DNA of 64,000 bases from an uncultured Bacteroidales bacterium (GCA_900321605.1 ONWR01000007.1:88376-152375), one strand, 5' to 3'. Counted from the stretch's first letter, positions 32,939 to 42,704 are shown. Numbers and translations: made by a program. Notes: generated by a model not told the origin, from the letters alone.

Positions 32939-33676
32939 TTAGAAATAGAGGGTGAACTTAGCACCAAAAGAAATAAAGTTACGACCTGTCTTGTGGGTAT
33001 AATCATGTCCTTCCACCGTCTCTACGACTTCCACTTTCGCCTGCTGAAAACGAGCGAAGAATACGGCTCCGATTGCAGTCTTGGGATTCAGTTGGTAGCG
33101 ATACCCCAAATCGAGTCCGGCATAGAGACCACCGGTGTAAGACTTAGACATAGCGATACCATAACCGATAGAAGCGCCGAAGACCGGTGCATGCTTCTGC
33201 TCCAAGATCGGCATACGCAATGCCGCTTGAATAGGCACGAAATGGTATTTATTAGCGCCCATAAACATCCCGTGATAACCTATTCCACCGCCGATGAAAA
33301 TATGACGTTCGCCGATATGATGCGAACCTACCATAAAATCAACACTGGCAAAAGCACCCATTTTCTCACGAGGAAGATAAACAGTACCGGCTCCGACTTC
33401 GAGCAAGACGGACGCTTTCTTGGTAGCCGTTTTCTCCTGCTCTTCGGGCTGCGCCTCCTGCGTAGCTTCCAGCGCATCGTCCGTCAGGATATTTTCGACA
33501 TCGGCACGCGGATACTGAAAACGCGCACCGCCTTCATCGCGAACAATGACCACTTCTTCGTTCTGAAAGACGATGGAGCCTCGTACGCGTGCGCCTGTAC
33601 GTAATACTATAGTTTCCGCGTACACGCACGTACACGTAAGGAGTAAGAAAGCTATGAGGACTATACGATTTTTCAT
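32939..33676 (-). CDS. outer membrane beta-barrel protein, exported
   Basis: 245 residues from ATG 33676, which gives signal peptide MKNRIVLIAFLLLTCTCVYA. A short beta domain follows (TIVLRTGARVRGSIVFQNEE, resembling the tip of an LSm-like or SH3-like fold). After a Glu/Gln-rich linker (about 75-90) an eight-strand-type barrel (about 95-245) shows SVLLEVGAGTVYLP, GGGIGYHGMF, GLYAGLDLGYRYQL, AVFFARFQQAKV and a terminal GAKFTLYF. The upstream in-frame ATG lies inside the promoter and is rejected. Function unknown. Operon with the small ribbon-helix-helix gene. Confidence 0.75.
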   Translation of the reverse strand: MKNRIVLIAFLLLTCTCVYAETIVLRTGARVRGSIVFQNEEVVIVRDEGGARFQYPRADVENILTDDALEATQEAQPEEQEKTATKKASVLLEVGAGTVYLPREKMGAFASVDFMVGSHHIGERHIFIGGGIGYHGMFMGANKYHFVPIQAALRMPILEQKHAPVFGASIGYGIAMSKSYTGGLYAGLDLGYRYQLNPKTAIGAVFFARFQQAKVEVVETVEGHDYTHKTGRNFISFGAKFTLYF

Positions 33677-33695
33677 GACGCTATGAATTTGGGTG

Positions 33696-33727
33696 CAAAG
33701 GTACGAAAAAAAATTGATATATGCAAA
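33696..33727 (-). promoter_or_regulatory. promoter for the outer membrane protein/RHH operon
   Basis: Minus-strand TTTG (33724-33727), 20 bases, TACCTTTG (33696-33703). It overlaps the last codon and stop of the RNase R gene (stop at 33729). Confidence 0.85.
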
Positions 33728-33728
33728 T

Positions 33729-35291
33729 TTATGCGAACTCAAAATCAATTTGTGCGCGATTTACATCTGCGCGCACCACTTTTACGGTAACCGGATCGCC
33801 CAAGGTATAAGACTTCGGGCTTTCGGGAGAAGTATGGTTTTTGTTTTCGCAGACGAGTCGGAAATTCTTCTCATCGTACTGCCAATACTCACCCTGTTCG
33901 CCGATGTTGGAGACATGAATCAGTCCTTCGCAGCGCGATTCGTCCAGCTGCACAAACAATCCAAAATCGGTTACGCCGGAGATATGTCCGGGCAGCACCT
34001 CGCCTATATGGTCGGACATCCACATGGCTTGAAAGAGTTTGATGGAGTCCCGTTCGGCTTGTGCTGCTTCCTGCTCGCAAGCGGAGCAATGTTCGCATTT
34101 CTCTTCCAGCTCTTCGCGGGTCAAGGACTCTTTCTTGCCGGTCAGGATATATTTCTCCACGAGCCGATGCACCATCAGGTCGGGGTAACGACGGATAGGC
34201 GAGGTGAAATGGGTATAGTGGGTAAAGGCGAGACCGTAGTGACCGATGTTATAGGTCGAATAGACAGCTTTGGCTTGCGCACGGATAGTAAGCAGGTCTA
34301 TAGCACGCTGCAGGTTCGGGAAGCGTTTTCGGAAGGAAGACACCGCCTCTAATTTCTCTCCGTCAGGCAGGTCATGCACGCGATAGACAAACGGTCTGCC
34401 GGAACCCACTGCTTTAGCGACCGTGCGGTTCGCTAAGAGCATGAACTCCTCAATGAGATGATGAGCTTCGTTGGGGTGCTCGAAGTAGATCTCAGTCGGA
34501 TGCCCATGTTCGTCCAGACGAAAACGCATCTCGTCCTGCTCAATAGTGAGTGCGCCGTTGGCGATACGCTCGGCACGAAGCTTGGATGCGATATTATTGA
34601 GGACAAGAATCGCCTCTGATAATTGTGTATTACCCTCGTGTTGCGTCCGATGCGCCTCCGTTCCGCCTCCGATCCGATTCTCTCTCGATTGTGTGTCGTT
34701 AGTCTGATTTGCGCATATAACATGCTCAATCATCGTACGACACGTCTCGGTCGGCTCGGACTCCCCGTCCGCCTTCCCTTTTCGAAGCCAAAAGTCAATT
34801 GGCTTCTCCACATTAGTCTGATTTGCCGTAATGATCTGCTGCGCTTCGTCATAGTTGAGACGGGCATTGGAGCGAATGACGGTACGACATATCTTATATT
34901 TAAGTACGCGCGCGTCCGCGTCCATGGTAAAGATGACAGACATACAGAGTTTGTCTTCGTTCGGACGGAGCGAACATTTGTCGTTACACAGTTCCTCGGG
35001 CAACATCGGCAGCACGCGATCGACGAGATAGACGGACGTACCGCGTTTATAGGCGTCCTCATCCGTTTTGGTACCCGGGCGGACATAGAAAGAGACATCG
35101 GCTATGTGGACTCCGATCTGATAATTTACCATTTGGTCATTTACCATTTGACCATTTATTTGGTCATTTGGCAAATTAATCATCTCAAACGAAAGGGCAT
35201 CATCAAAGTCCTTGGCATCTGCCGGATCGATGGTAAAAGTGAAGACATCTCGCATGTCCCGACGACGTAGTATTTCCGATTGTTCTATCAT
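33729..35291 (-). CDS. rnr: RNase R/RNase II family exoribonuclease, short form lacking the N-terminal cold-shock domains
   Basis: A 520-residue 3'-5' exoribonuclease. It starts almost at the RNB catalytic domain: DPADAKDFDDALSF with the metal-binding aspartates (about 22-35), GVHIADVSFYVRPGTKTDEDAY, and further on AFTHYTHFTSPIRRYPDLMVHR. A C-terminal S1 domain follows (GHISGVTDFGLFVQLDESRC). Normal RNase R is about 700 residues or more and begins with two cold-shock-like domains; they are absent. A good promoter 41 bases upstream of ATG 35291 argues that this short protein is the real product. Residues about 37-55 (MINLPNDQINGQMVNDQMVN) and a roughly 60-residue region near 157-214 with two ANQTN words look repeat-derived. 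Confidence 0.9.
   Translation of the reverse strand: MIEQSEILRRRDMRDVFTFTIDPADAKDFDDALSFEMINLPNDQINGQMVNDQMVNYQIGVHIADVSFYVRPGTKTDEDAYKRGTSVYLVDRVLPMLPEELCNDKCSLRPNEDKLCMSVIFTMDADARVLKYKICRTVIRSNARLNYDEAQQIITANQTNVEKPIDFWLRKGKADGESEPTETCRTMIEHVICANQTNDTQSRENRIGGGTEAHRTQHEGNTQLSEAILVLNNIASKLRAERIANGALTIEQDEMRFRLDEHGHPTEIYFEHPNEAHHLIEEFMLLANRTVAKAVGSGRPFVYRVHDLPDGEKLEAVSSFRKRFPNLQRAIDLLTIRAQAKAVYSTYNIGHYGLAFTHYTHFTSPIRRYPDLMVHRLVEKYILTGKKESLTREELEEKCEHCSACEQEAAQAERDSIKLFQAMWMSDHIGEVLPGHISGVTDFGLFVQLDESRCEGLIHVSNIGEQGEYWQYDEKNFRLVCENKNHTSPESPKSYTLGDPVTVKVVRADVNRAQIDFEFA
35126..35182. repeat. catttaccatttggtcattt repeat inside the RNase R gene
   Basis: Five or six 10-base units inserted in frame within the catalytic domain region and translated as NDQINGQMVNDQMVNYQ. 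They are identical in type to the intergenic tract at 25357-25422. Confidence 0.9.
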
Positions 35292-35331
35292 TTTCTGCTA
35301 ATTTTAATAAACAAAATCATAAAATCCGGTG

Positions 35332-35363
35332 CAAAATTACAAAAATTCTTGCATATGTGCAAA
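35332..35363 (-). promoter_or_regulatory. promoter for the short RNase R gene
   Basis: Minus strand: -33 TTTG (35360-35363), 20 bases, TAATTTTG (35332-35339). It shares the palindromic TTGCATATGTGCAA with the divergent glgP promoter. Confidence 0.85.
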
Positions 35364-35379
35364 AAAAGTTGTAACTTTG
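35348..35379 (+). promoter_or_regulatory. promoter for glgP
   Basis: CTTG (35348-35351), 20 bases, TAACTTTG (35372-35379), about 68 bases upstream of ATG 35448. Confidence 0.85.
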
Positions 35380-35447
35380 CACGCTTTTTTTCTGAAAATC
35401 AGGAAAAGAAAATAAATTAGGAAATAATAAAAATAAAATATAGTGTT

Positions 35448-38012
35448 ATGAAAATTAAAGTAAGTCAAGTTAATCAGCCTAACTTCAAAGAGTGCAATAT
35501 CCATGCAACTCTTCCTGCTGAGCTGAGCAAACTACAAGAGATTGCCTACAATCTTTGGTGGTGTTGGAATGGTGATGCCAAGGATCTGTTCCGCTACATT
35601 GACCTTGATGCATGGCATCGCGCAGGTTCGAACCCGATTATGATGATCAATACGATCAGTTATGACCGCATGATTGAACTCACGAAGGACAAGAAGTTCC
35701 TCAATAAGCTGAATGAGATCTACCTCGATTTCCGCGCCTATATGGACGCTCCGAAGGACAAGAGCAAACCGTCTATCGCTTATTTCTCGATGGAGTACGG
35801 TCTGACTCATATTCTGAAGATCTATTCGGGTGGTCTGGGTATTCTTGCCGGTGACTATATCAAAGAGGCTTCGGATTGCAACGTAGATATGACGGCTATC
35901 GGTTTCCTCTATCGTTACGGTTATTTCACACAGACGCTGAGTCCGGAAGGCCAGCAGATCGCTAATTACGAGGCACAGAACTTCTCTAACCTGCCTATTA
36001 CGCAGGTGAAAGAGGCAGACGGAACGAACATGGTTGTCGAAGTGCCGTATCCGGATCGTACGGTGAAAGCATACCTCTGGAAGGTAGCCGTAGGACGTAT
36101 GGATCTGTATCTCTTGGATACTGATAATGAGCTTAATAGCGAGTGGGATCGTCAGATCACCCACCAGCTCTACGGTGGAGACTGGGAGAACCGTATCAAG
36201 CAGGAGATTTTGCTCGGTATCGGTGGTATGTTGGCTCTGAAGAAACTCGGTATCAAGAAGGATGTATATCATTGCAACGAGGGTCACGCAGCGTTCATGG
36301 GATTGCAGCGTCTGGTGGATCTGGTGCAGGAGGAAGGTCTCAGTTTCAACGAGGCGAAAGAGGTGGTACGCGCAAGCGGTCTCTATACCTGCCACACGCC
36401 GGTACCTGCCGGTCACGACTATTTCGAGGAGGGTCTGTTCTACAAATACATGAGTTCGTATGCAGAGAAACTCGGTATCGAATGGAATGACCTGATCGGT
36501 ATGGGTCGTACGAACCCCGATGATCATAACGAGAAGTTCTCGATGTCTGTCTTTGCCCTCAACACCTGCCAAGAGGCAAACGGTGTATCGTGGTTGCACG
36601 GCGAGGTATCGAGGAAGATGTTCGCTCCCGTTTGGCCGGGTTACTATCCGGAGGAGTTGCACGTGGGCTATGTCACCAACGGTGTGCATATGCCGACATG
36701 GGCAGCATCGGAATGGAAGGATATCTACCGCAAGTACCTGCCGGAAGGATGGTATAACGATCAGTCCAATATGGATATGTGGAAGCCGTATGCAGATATT
36801 CCGGATGATGTCATCTGGGGTGCACGTATGAGCTTGAAACGCAAGATGATGCAATATATCAAGGAGCAGTTCCGTGAGGACTGGATGAAGAACCAAGGAG
36901 ACCCGGGACGTATCATCGAGGCGCTGAACGAGATGAACCCGAACCACCTTGTGATCGGTTTCGGTCGTCGTTTTGCAACCTACAAACGTGCTCACCTGCT
37001 CTTCACCGATCTGGAGCGTCTGGATAAGTTGGTAAACAACCCGAACTACCCTGTTCTGTTCCTGTTCTCCGGTAAGGCACACCCTGCTGATGGTGGTGGT
37101 CAAGGTCTGATCAAGCGTATCGTCGAGATCAGCCGTATGCCGCAGTTCCTCGGTAAGATCATCTTCTTGGAGAACTACGATATGCGTCTGGCTAAGCGTC
37201 TGATCTCCGGTGTGGATATCTGGCTGAACACGCCTACTCGTCCGCTGGAGGCTTCCGGTACGTCTGGTGAGAAAGCGCAGATGAACGGTGTGCTCAACTT
37301 CTCCGTTAAGGACGGTTGGTGGTACGAGGGTTACGTAGAGAAAGCAGGTTGGTATCTGACCGAGAAGCGCACCTACGAGAACCAAGCTCACCAAGATCAG
37401 CTCGATGCAGCTACTATCTATTCGCTCTTGGAGCGTGAGATCATCCCGCTGTATTACGCAAAGAACAGCAAGGGTTACAGCCCTGAGTGGATCCAATATA
37501 TCAAGAACTCCGTAACGAAGATCACTCCGCGTTTCACTATGAAACGTATGATCGATGACTACTTCGCTAAGTTCTATAACAAGCTCGCTAAACGTCATGC
37601 CCTCCTTGAGGCAGACAACTACAAGATCGCTAAATCCATCGCTAAATGGAAAGAGAATGTAGCTGCGCACTGGGATGAGATCGAGGTAGTGAAGATCCAA
37701 GGCGCGGAGAACAACTTCATGAACCTCAACGTAGGTGACAAGTTCAAAGTAGCAGTAGAGCTTGATACAAAGGGTCTGAACGACAAGGGTATCGGCGTAG
37801 AGCTTGTAGCTATCCGTACTTCGACCCACAACAACGACAAACTCTATGAGGTAGAGCCGCTGAAGTTGGTGAAGAGCGAAGGAAGCCACTTGTTCTTCGA
37901 ACTGACCTACCAGCTCGACTATGCCGGAGGAATGAAGTTCGGTCTGCGTATGTATCCGTATCATGAGCTCCTACCGCACAGAATGGACTTCTGCTACGTT
38001 CGCTGGCTCTAA
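35448..38012 (+). CDS. glgP: alpha-glucan (glycogen) phosphorylase
   Basis: GlgP releases glucose-1-phosphate from glycogen using pyridoxal phosphate. The 854-residue protein belongs to the short GT35 type common in Bacteroidetes: [20 protein letters not shown] (about 108-127), [63 protein letters not shown], and the cofactor region [19 protein letters not shown]. The lysine of GEKA is the expected cofactor attachment site. A C-terminal beta-rich extension of about 120 residues follows. It fits functionally with the debranching enzyme and synthase at 22133-25356. Confidence 0.95.
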   Translation: MKIKVSQVNQPNFKECNIHATLPAELSKLQEIAYNLWWCWNGDAKDLFRYIDLDAWHRAGSNPIMMINTISYDRMIELTKDKKFLNKLNEIYLDFRAYMDAPKDKSKPSIAYFSMEYGLTHILKIYSGGLGILAGDYIKEASDCNVDMTAIGFLYRYGYFTQTLSPEGQQIANYEAQNFSNLPITQVKEADGTNMVVEVPYPDRTVKAYLWKVAVGRMDLYLLDTDNELNSEWDRQITHQLYGGDWENRIKQEILLGIGGMLALKKLGIKKDVYHCNEGHAAFMGLQRLVDLVQEEGLSFNEAKEVVRASGLYTCHTPVPAGHDYFEEGLFYKYMSSYAEKLGIEWNDLIGMGRTNPDDHNEKFSMSVFALNTCQEANGVSWLHGEVSRKMFAPVWPGYYPEELHVGYVTNGVHMPTWAASEWKDIYRKYLPEGWYNDQSNMDMWKPYADIPDDVIWGARMSLKRKMMQYIKEQFREDWMKNQGDPGRIIEALNEMNPNHLVIGFGRRFATYKRAHLLFTDLERLDKLVNNPNYPVLFLFSGKAHPADGGGQGLIKRIVEISRMPQFLGKIIFLENYDMRLAKRLISGVDIWLNTPTRPLEASGTSGEKAQMNGVLNFSVKDGWWYEGYVEKAGWYLTEKRTYENQAHQDQLDAATIYSLLEREIIPLYYAKNSKGYSPEWIQYIKNSVTKITPRFTMKRMIDDYFAKFYNKLAKRHALLEADNYKIAKSIAKWKENVAAHWDEIEVVKIQGAENNFMNLNVGDKFKVAVELDTKGLNDKGIGVELVAIRTSTHNNDKLYEVEPLKLVKSEGSHLFFELTYQLDYAGGMKFGLRMYPYHELLPHRMDFCYVRWL

Positions 38013-38021
38013 TTGTACTTT

Positions 38022-39971
38022 ATGAAACAAAATATAGTTAACTTTAGTACCGGTACGAGATGTGCCGGTACTATTTTTTCGCCTTTTAGTGAGCAAACGC
38101 CCTCGGATATGAGCAGTATCGGTTCCAGTATGAACTCCGCCACCGTCCGCCGTGCGCCTATCGCTTCCGGAGGGTCAGGTTGGACTTCCAAACCGGACGC
38201 CGGAGGCACTTCCTTATCTCGTAATAGCACTCCTATCGGCGAACCATGGGTGCTTTTCCTCTTGGCTTTACTGTTCGCGGTATGGAGAGGATCTCGCCGT
38301 AAAAGAGCCTTAGCGGCTGTCCTCCTTTGCGCTACGGGCTTGCATGCAGGTATCAGCTCCTTGTCCATCAGTCCTGCCGCAGCGGGGCAGACAGTGTCCG
38401 TGCTGCCCACTGTCGCTTCCTTACCGGACGGGATGGTATCCATCTGTTGGAGTGCGTACTACGACGCCGAAGCAGAAAACGCAATAGAGGATATCCGTTT
38501 CCAAGCGGATGCAGAGACAGGCATCAATGCCGTTCGTTTTACGGCGCCATCTGCTCCCGGGACGTATTATCTCAAGGCGCTCATGCAGACCGGTCGTTTC
38601 TGCGGTGGGTCGATGGACAGCTACGTCATTTGCCCCTTCACCGTCTATCCGGCGGATGCGGATATCGTCCTCAGACGCGATGCGCAAGAGAGCGGTACGC
38701 GCATCGACATCCGTGACGGAGGAGCTATGCAGGCATATGGCGCCATGCGCTTCCACCGCACTACGCTGAACGATGATAACTTGAGCGAATACGAGCGGTA
38801 TAACTACTTCATTTCCTTTCCTTTCGATGTACAGGTGGCGGATATCTACGGTATCGGCGAAGTGGGCACGCATTGGCGGATCTTCTTCTACGACGGCAAA
38901 GGGCGCGCAGAGGAAGGCTATTTCGCCGAACGAACGGACAACTGGGTCATGATCGACGACACGGACTCGATCCTTCATGCCGGACAAGGCTATCTGCTCC
39001 AATTGAACGCCCTGCAGATGGCGGAGACGAATGAAGCCATCTGGAGCAACCACACCGATGTTGCCACGCTCTATTTTCCTGCCCTGTCGAAGATCACAGG
39101 CGTGACCCTTACCAACGAGACTATTCCTGCGCTCAGCGAGGCCTATCAATGTACCATCGACCTCTCTTCGAGCCTCGGCAGCGAAGCAGACCGACGGACG
39201 AAAGACAGTTATTGGCGGTGCATCGGTGTGCCGGGTTTTGACGCTCCGACAAGTATCAGCGGTCTGCCCTATCTGTACGAATGGAATATGTCCGACAACT
39301 CGCTCAAAGTCGTCTCCTGCGAAGCATACACTTTCCTGCCGACACACGCCTATCTGGTGCAGAACGGCGGCGAGATCGTCTGGACGAACATCTCCAAACC
39401 CGTCCGCGGCATCGTAGCGCAGCATCAGAACAGACACCGAGAATTTCGTTTGGAGCTTCTGCATGACGACAAGACAGCCGACCACACGTATGTGCGGCTG
39501 ACGGAAAACGAACAGGTCACCAATGCTTTCGATTTCGGACAAGACCTCAGCAAAGAACTCAATGCCGGACAGCCGAATATCTATACGAAAATCGGCTACG
39601 AACGTCTGGCTGCCAACTGCCTGCCGGACAGCAGCAAAAGCGTGACGATCCCTGTTGGTGTCGAGATCCCTGTGGACGGAACGTACACCTTTGCCTTGCC
39701 CGATGGCAACCAAGACAGGCAGGTGGTATTGTCAGACACCCAGACTGGCACGCGAACCCACCTGACTTCCGACAGCAGCTATTCCGTGACCTTACCCGCA
39801 GGAACGCATGACGATCGTTTGGTTTTGGAGATCTCCGAGCTCTCCTCCACTCCGACCGCACTTATCCCTCTCGCAGCTCCTGACCTGCCCACCAAGATCC
39901 TCCAAAACGGTCAGATCTTCATTCTTCGCGGAGAGAATATCTACACCCTCACGGGACAAGAGGTAAAATAA
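38022..39971 (+). CDS. secreted protein with type IX-like tail and an internal signal-peptide-like segment
   Basis: 649 residues from ATG 38022. The first 70 residues are Ser/Thr/Pro-rich with no signal peptide. Then TPIGEPWVLFLLALLFAVW (a membrane helix) is followed by RGSRRKR, and at once by a second segment RALAAVLLCATGLHA with the form of a signal peptide. The mature part (about 105-649) is beta-rich (YNYFISFPFDVQVADIYGIG, GQGYLLQLNALQM). It ends LPTKILQNGQIFILRGENIY then TLTGQEVK, matching the tails of the proteins at 7291 and 10958. It looks like a fusion of a small membrane protein gene with a normal exported-protein gene. It follows glgP by 9 bases. Function unknown. Confidence 0.72.
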   Translation: MKQNIVNFSTGTRCAGTIFSPFSEQTPSDMSSIGSSMNSATVRRAPIASGGSGWTSKPDAGGTSLSRNSTPIGEPWVLFLLALLFAVWRGSRRKRALAAVLLCATGLHAGISSLSISPAAAGQTVSVLPTVASLPDGMVSICWSAYYDAEAENAIEDIRFQADAETGINAVRFTAPSAPGTYYLKALMQTGRFCGGSMDSYVICPFTVYPADADIVLRRDAQESGTRIDIRDGGAMQAYGAMRFHRTTLNDDNLSEYERYNYFISFPFDVQVADIYGIGEVGTHWRIFFYDGKGRAEEGYFAERTDNWVMIDDTDSILHAGQGYLLQLNALQMAETNEAIWSNHTDVATLYFPALSKITGVTLTNETIPALSEAYQCTIDLSSSLGSEADRRTKDSYWRCIGVPGFDAPTSISGLPYLYEWNMSDNSLKVVSCEAYTFLPTHAYLVQNGGEIVWTNISKPVRGIVAQHQNRHREFRLELLHDDKTADHTYVRLTENEQVTNAFDFGQDLSKELNAGQPNIYTKIGYERLAANCLPDSSKSVTIPVGVEIPVDGTYTFALPDGNQDRQVVLSDTQTGTRTHLTSDSSYSVTLPAGTHDDRLVLEISELSSTPTALIPLAAPDLPTKILQNGQIFILRGENIYTLTGQEVK

Positions 39972-40099
39972 TATTCAAACTGTACGCGCACGTCCGTAAT
40001 GGTAACGAGATGGTAACGCAATGCGAACGAGAATGAAAGCTAAATAGATGCTAAATACATGCAAAATTTGCGCAAAAAAGCAACAAAAAAGCCTCTTCT

Positions 40100-40131
40100 C
40101 TTGCATATGTCAAAAAAAAGCAGTAATTTTG
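40100..40131 (+). promoter_or_regulatory. promoter for panD-tgt-lptFG
   Basis: CTTG (40100-40103), 20 bases, TAATTTTG (40124-40131), 20 bases upstream of ATG 40151. Confidence 0.85.
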
Positions 40132-40150
40132 TGCGCTAATTTGGTGTATT

Positions 40151-40501
40151 ATGCTTTTAAACATACTAAAATCGAAGATTCATCGGGTGCAAGTGACAGA
40201 GGCGAACTTGGAGTATATCGGTTCGATCACGATTGACGAGGCACTGATGGAAGCGGCGAACATCTACGCCGGTGAACGCGTGCAGGTGGTGGATAACACC
40301 AACGGCGCACGGTTGGAGACCTATGTTATCCCGGGTAAACGAGGAAGCGGATGCATCTGCATCAACGGGGCAGCCGCACATCTGGTGAAGGTGGGAGACA
40401 CCGTCATCATCATGGCGTACGCGCTGATGGACGAAAACGAAGCACGTTCGTTTAAGCCGAGTATTGTGTTTCCGGGAGAGGGAAACAGGTTAAAGAGTTA
40501 A
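40151..40501 (+). CDS. panD: aspartate 1-decarboxylase
   Basis: PanD makes beta-alanine for pantothenate and CoA. It is made as a proenzyme that cleaves itself between Gly and Ser to form a pyruvoyl cofactor. The 116-residue sequence shows [20 protein letters not shown] with the cleavage site at GS (about 24-25), [34 protein letters not shown] and [10 protein letters not shown]. It overlaps the tgt start by one base (TAATG). Confidence 0.96.
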   Translation: MLLNILKSKIHRVQVTEANLEYIGSITIDEALMEAANIYAGERVQVVDNTNGARLETYVIPGKRGSGCICINGAAAHLVKVGDTVIIMAYALMDENEARSFKPSIVFPGEGNRLKS

Positions 40502-41634
40502 TGGCATTTTTTGAATTACATAGCGAAGCGAAGGGTGTCGGCGCACGAGCAGGTGTGCTACACACGGATCATGGGGATATACTGACCCCTATTTTCATGC
40601 CGGTGGGTACAGTGGGCACGGTGAAAGGTGTGCAGCGTAAGGAGCTGGAAGACGACATCAAAGCGCAGATCATCCTTGGCAACACGTACCATCTCTTCCT
40701 TCGTCCGGGCACCGAGATCCTCCGCAAAGCCGGCGGCTTGCATCGTTTCGAGGGCTGGAACAGACCCATCTTGACGGACTCCGGCGGTTTTCAGGTCTTC
40801 AGCCTGACCGACATCCGCAAGATGAACGAAGAGGGTGTGCGTTTCAGCAGTCACATCGACGGACGCAAACTGCTCTTCACGCCGGAGAGCGTGATGGACA
40901 TAGAGCGCGAGATAGGCGCAGACATCATGATGGCTTTTGACGAGTGCTGTCCGGGCACGGCGGACAAGAAATACGCCAAGGACTCGATGGACAGGACTCA
41001 TCGGTGGTTAGACCGCTGCATCGCTCGCTTTGACGGGACGGAGGACTTATACGGCTACAAGCAACACCTGTTCCCTATTGTGCAGGGCTGCACGTATTCC
41101 GATCTGCGTCAAGAGGCATGCAAACGGCTGCGGGACTTGGATCGCGACGGTTACGCTATCGGCGGTTTGGCTGTGGGCGAACCGACCGAAGTCATGTACG
41201 ACATGATCGAGGTCTGCAACGACATCCTGCCGCAAGACAAACCACGTTACCTGATGGGTGTGGGTACGCCTTGGAACATCCTCGAGGCTATCGAACGAGG
41301 CGTGGACATGTTCGATTGCGTGATGCCGACGCGCAACGGAAGGAACGGTATGATCTTCACATGGCAGGGTGTGATGAATATGCGCAATAAGAAATGGGAG
41401 GACGACTTCACGGAACTCGATCCTTGCGGCACCTCGTACGTCGATCACGCATACACACGTGCGTACGCAAGACATTTAATACACGCGCAAGAGATGCTCG
41501 GTCTGGAGATTCTCTCGATCCACAACCTCGCTTTCTATCTGGATCTGGTGACAAAAGCACGGGAACATATTTTGGCAGGGGATTTTAGTAGCTGGAAGGC
41601 TTCTGTTTTGCCGAACATCATGCAACGACTGTGA
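40501..41634 (+). CDS. tgt: queuine/preQ1 tRNA-guanine transglycosylase
   Basis: Tgt exchanges guanine 34 in GUN-anticodon tRNAs for the queuosine precursor. The 377-residue TIM barrel shows TPIFMPVGTVGTVKGV, ILTDSGGFQVFSL with the catalytic Asp, FPIVQGCTYSDLRQEA, GYAIGGLAVGEP, and the nucleophile Asp in MFDCVMPTRNGRNG. The C-terminal zinc site of well-studied enzymes (CxCxxC) is not visible: the region reads LDPCGTSYVDHAYTRAYARH, with one Cys. The later His in SIHNLAFYL remains. I believe this is a lineage feature but cannot check it here. It overlaps lptFG by 4 bases (GTGA). Confidence 0.94.
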   Translation: MAFFELHSEAKGVGARAGVLHTDHGDILTPIFMPVGTVGTVKGVQRKELEDDIKAQIILGNTYHLFLRPGTEILRKAGGLHRFEGWNRPILTDSGGFQVFSLTDIRKMNEEGVRFSSHIDGRKLLFTPESVMDIEREIGADIMMAFDECCPGTADKKYAKDSMDRTHRWLDRCIARFDGTEDLYGYKQHLFPIVQGCTYSDLRQEACKRLRDLDRDGYAIGGLAVGEPTEVMYDMIEVCNDILPQDKPRYLMGVGTPWNILEAIERGVDMFDCVMPTRNGRNGMIFTWQGVMNMRNKKWEDDFTELDPCGTSYVDHAYTRAYARHLIHAQEMLGLEILSIHNLAFYLDLVTKAREHILAGDFSSWKASVLPNIMQRL

Positions 41635-42704
41635 AACTGTTAGACTGGTACATAGTAAAGAAGTTCTTGGGAACGTTTTTCTTCTCCATCGTGTTGGTGC
41701 TATCCATCGCGATCGTTTTTGATTTGACGGAGAAGATGGACGATTTCTTCGAGGAACAAGTGCCCTTCCGCGAGATTGTCCTCGATTACTATCTGCCTTT
41801 TCTACCCTATTACATGAACATGTTCAGTTCGCTGTTCATCTTCATTTCCGTCATTTTCTTCACCAGTAAATTAGCCGGCAACTCGGAGATCATCGCCATG
41901 CACGCCACGGGTATGAGTTACCACCGGATGATGCGTCCCTATGCCTTCTCCGCGACTGTGCTTTTTCTGCTCGGCATCTATTTGGGAGGCTGGGTCATCC
42001 CCAAGAGTTCGGAACGAATGCTCAACTTCACGGACAAGTACATTGACCACTTCACAAGCGATCATGCGCGTAACATGCAGTTGGAGGTCGAACCGGGCAC
42101 AGTGCTCTTCATCGAGTCTTTTCAACGCCGCAGTAACATCGGTTACCGCTGCTCCATCGAACATTTTAACGGGAAGAGTCTGACCTCGCGAACGATTGCT
42201 GACCGCATCTATTACGATTCGCTCTATAACTGGCATCTGGACAACTACACGCAGCGTACGTTCACGGGTCTGAAAGAGGAGATGACGCAAGGCGAACGAA
42301 TGGACATCGTCATGCCCATTACGCCGGATGAGATGTTCGTCACGGCGATGCAGGCCCAGCAGATGACGACGCCGGAGTTGCGTCATTACATGGAGCGTCA
42401 GCGCGAACGCGGTAGCGGTAACGTCAAAGCGTTCGAAGTGGAGTACCACAAGCGTTGGGCAAGTCCTGTCGGTGCATTTATCATGACGCTCTTAGGAGTG
42501 ACGATGTCGAGCCGCAAAGTGCGCGGAGGTATGGGTAAAAACCTCGGTATGGGTATCGTCCTGACGGCAGGATATATACTCTTCTCCACGGTCAGTACCA
42601 CTTTCTCTGTCAACAACGTCATGTCGTCCTTCTCGGCAGCATGGCTCCCGAACTTCGTCTTCCTCGCTATTTCCATCCCATTATATATCCGAGCAAGCAA
42701 GTAA
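41631..42704 (+). CDS. LptF/LptG family lipopolysaccharide export permease
   Basis: A 357-residue YjgP/YjgQ-type permease of the ABC system that moves LPS from the inner membrane to the outer membrane. It has transmembrane helices at both ends (YIVKKFLGTFFFSIVLVLSI; SSLFIFISVIFFTSKLA; LGMGIVLTAGYILFSTV). A periplasmic beta-jellyroll region (about 130-260) includes QLEVEPGTVLFIESFQ. The start is GTG 41631, overlapping the tgt stop. Whether it is LptF or LptG is not resolved. Confidence 0.9.
   Translation: MKLLDWYIVKKFLGTFFFSIVLVLSIAIVFDLTEKMDDFFEEQVPFREIVLDYYLPFLPYYMNMFSSLFIFISVIFFTSKLAGNSEIIAMHATGMSYHRMMRPYAFSATVLFLLGIYLGGWVIPKSSERMLNFTDKYIDHFTSDHARNMQLEVEPGTVLFIESFQRRSNIGYRCSIEHFNGKSLTSRTIADRIYYDSLYNWHLDNYTQRTFTGLKEEMTQGERMDIVMPITPDEMFVTAMQAQQMTTPELRHYMERQRERGSGNVKAFEVEYHKRWASPVGAFIMTLLGVTMSSRKVRGGMGKNLGMGIVLTAGYILFSTVSTTFSVNNVMSSFSAAWLPNFVFLAISIPLYIRASK

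Noticed and set aside
37200-37320. Unusual GEKA in the glgP cofactor region
   Set aside because: The lysine is present. The GEKA form is, from memory, normal in the short glucan phosphorylases of this phylum.
35532-37964. An 810-codon open frame on the minus strand opposite glgP
   Set aside because: It is the shadow of a strongly coding gene with clear phosphorylase motifs. The antisense product has no recognisable domain, signal or promoter.
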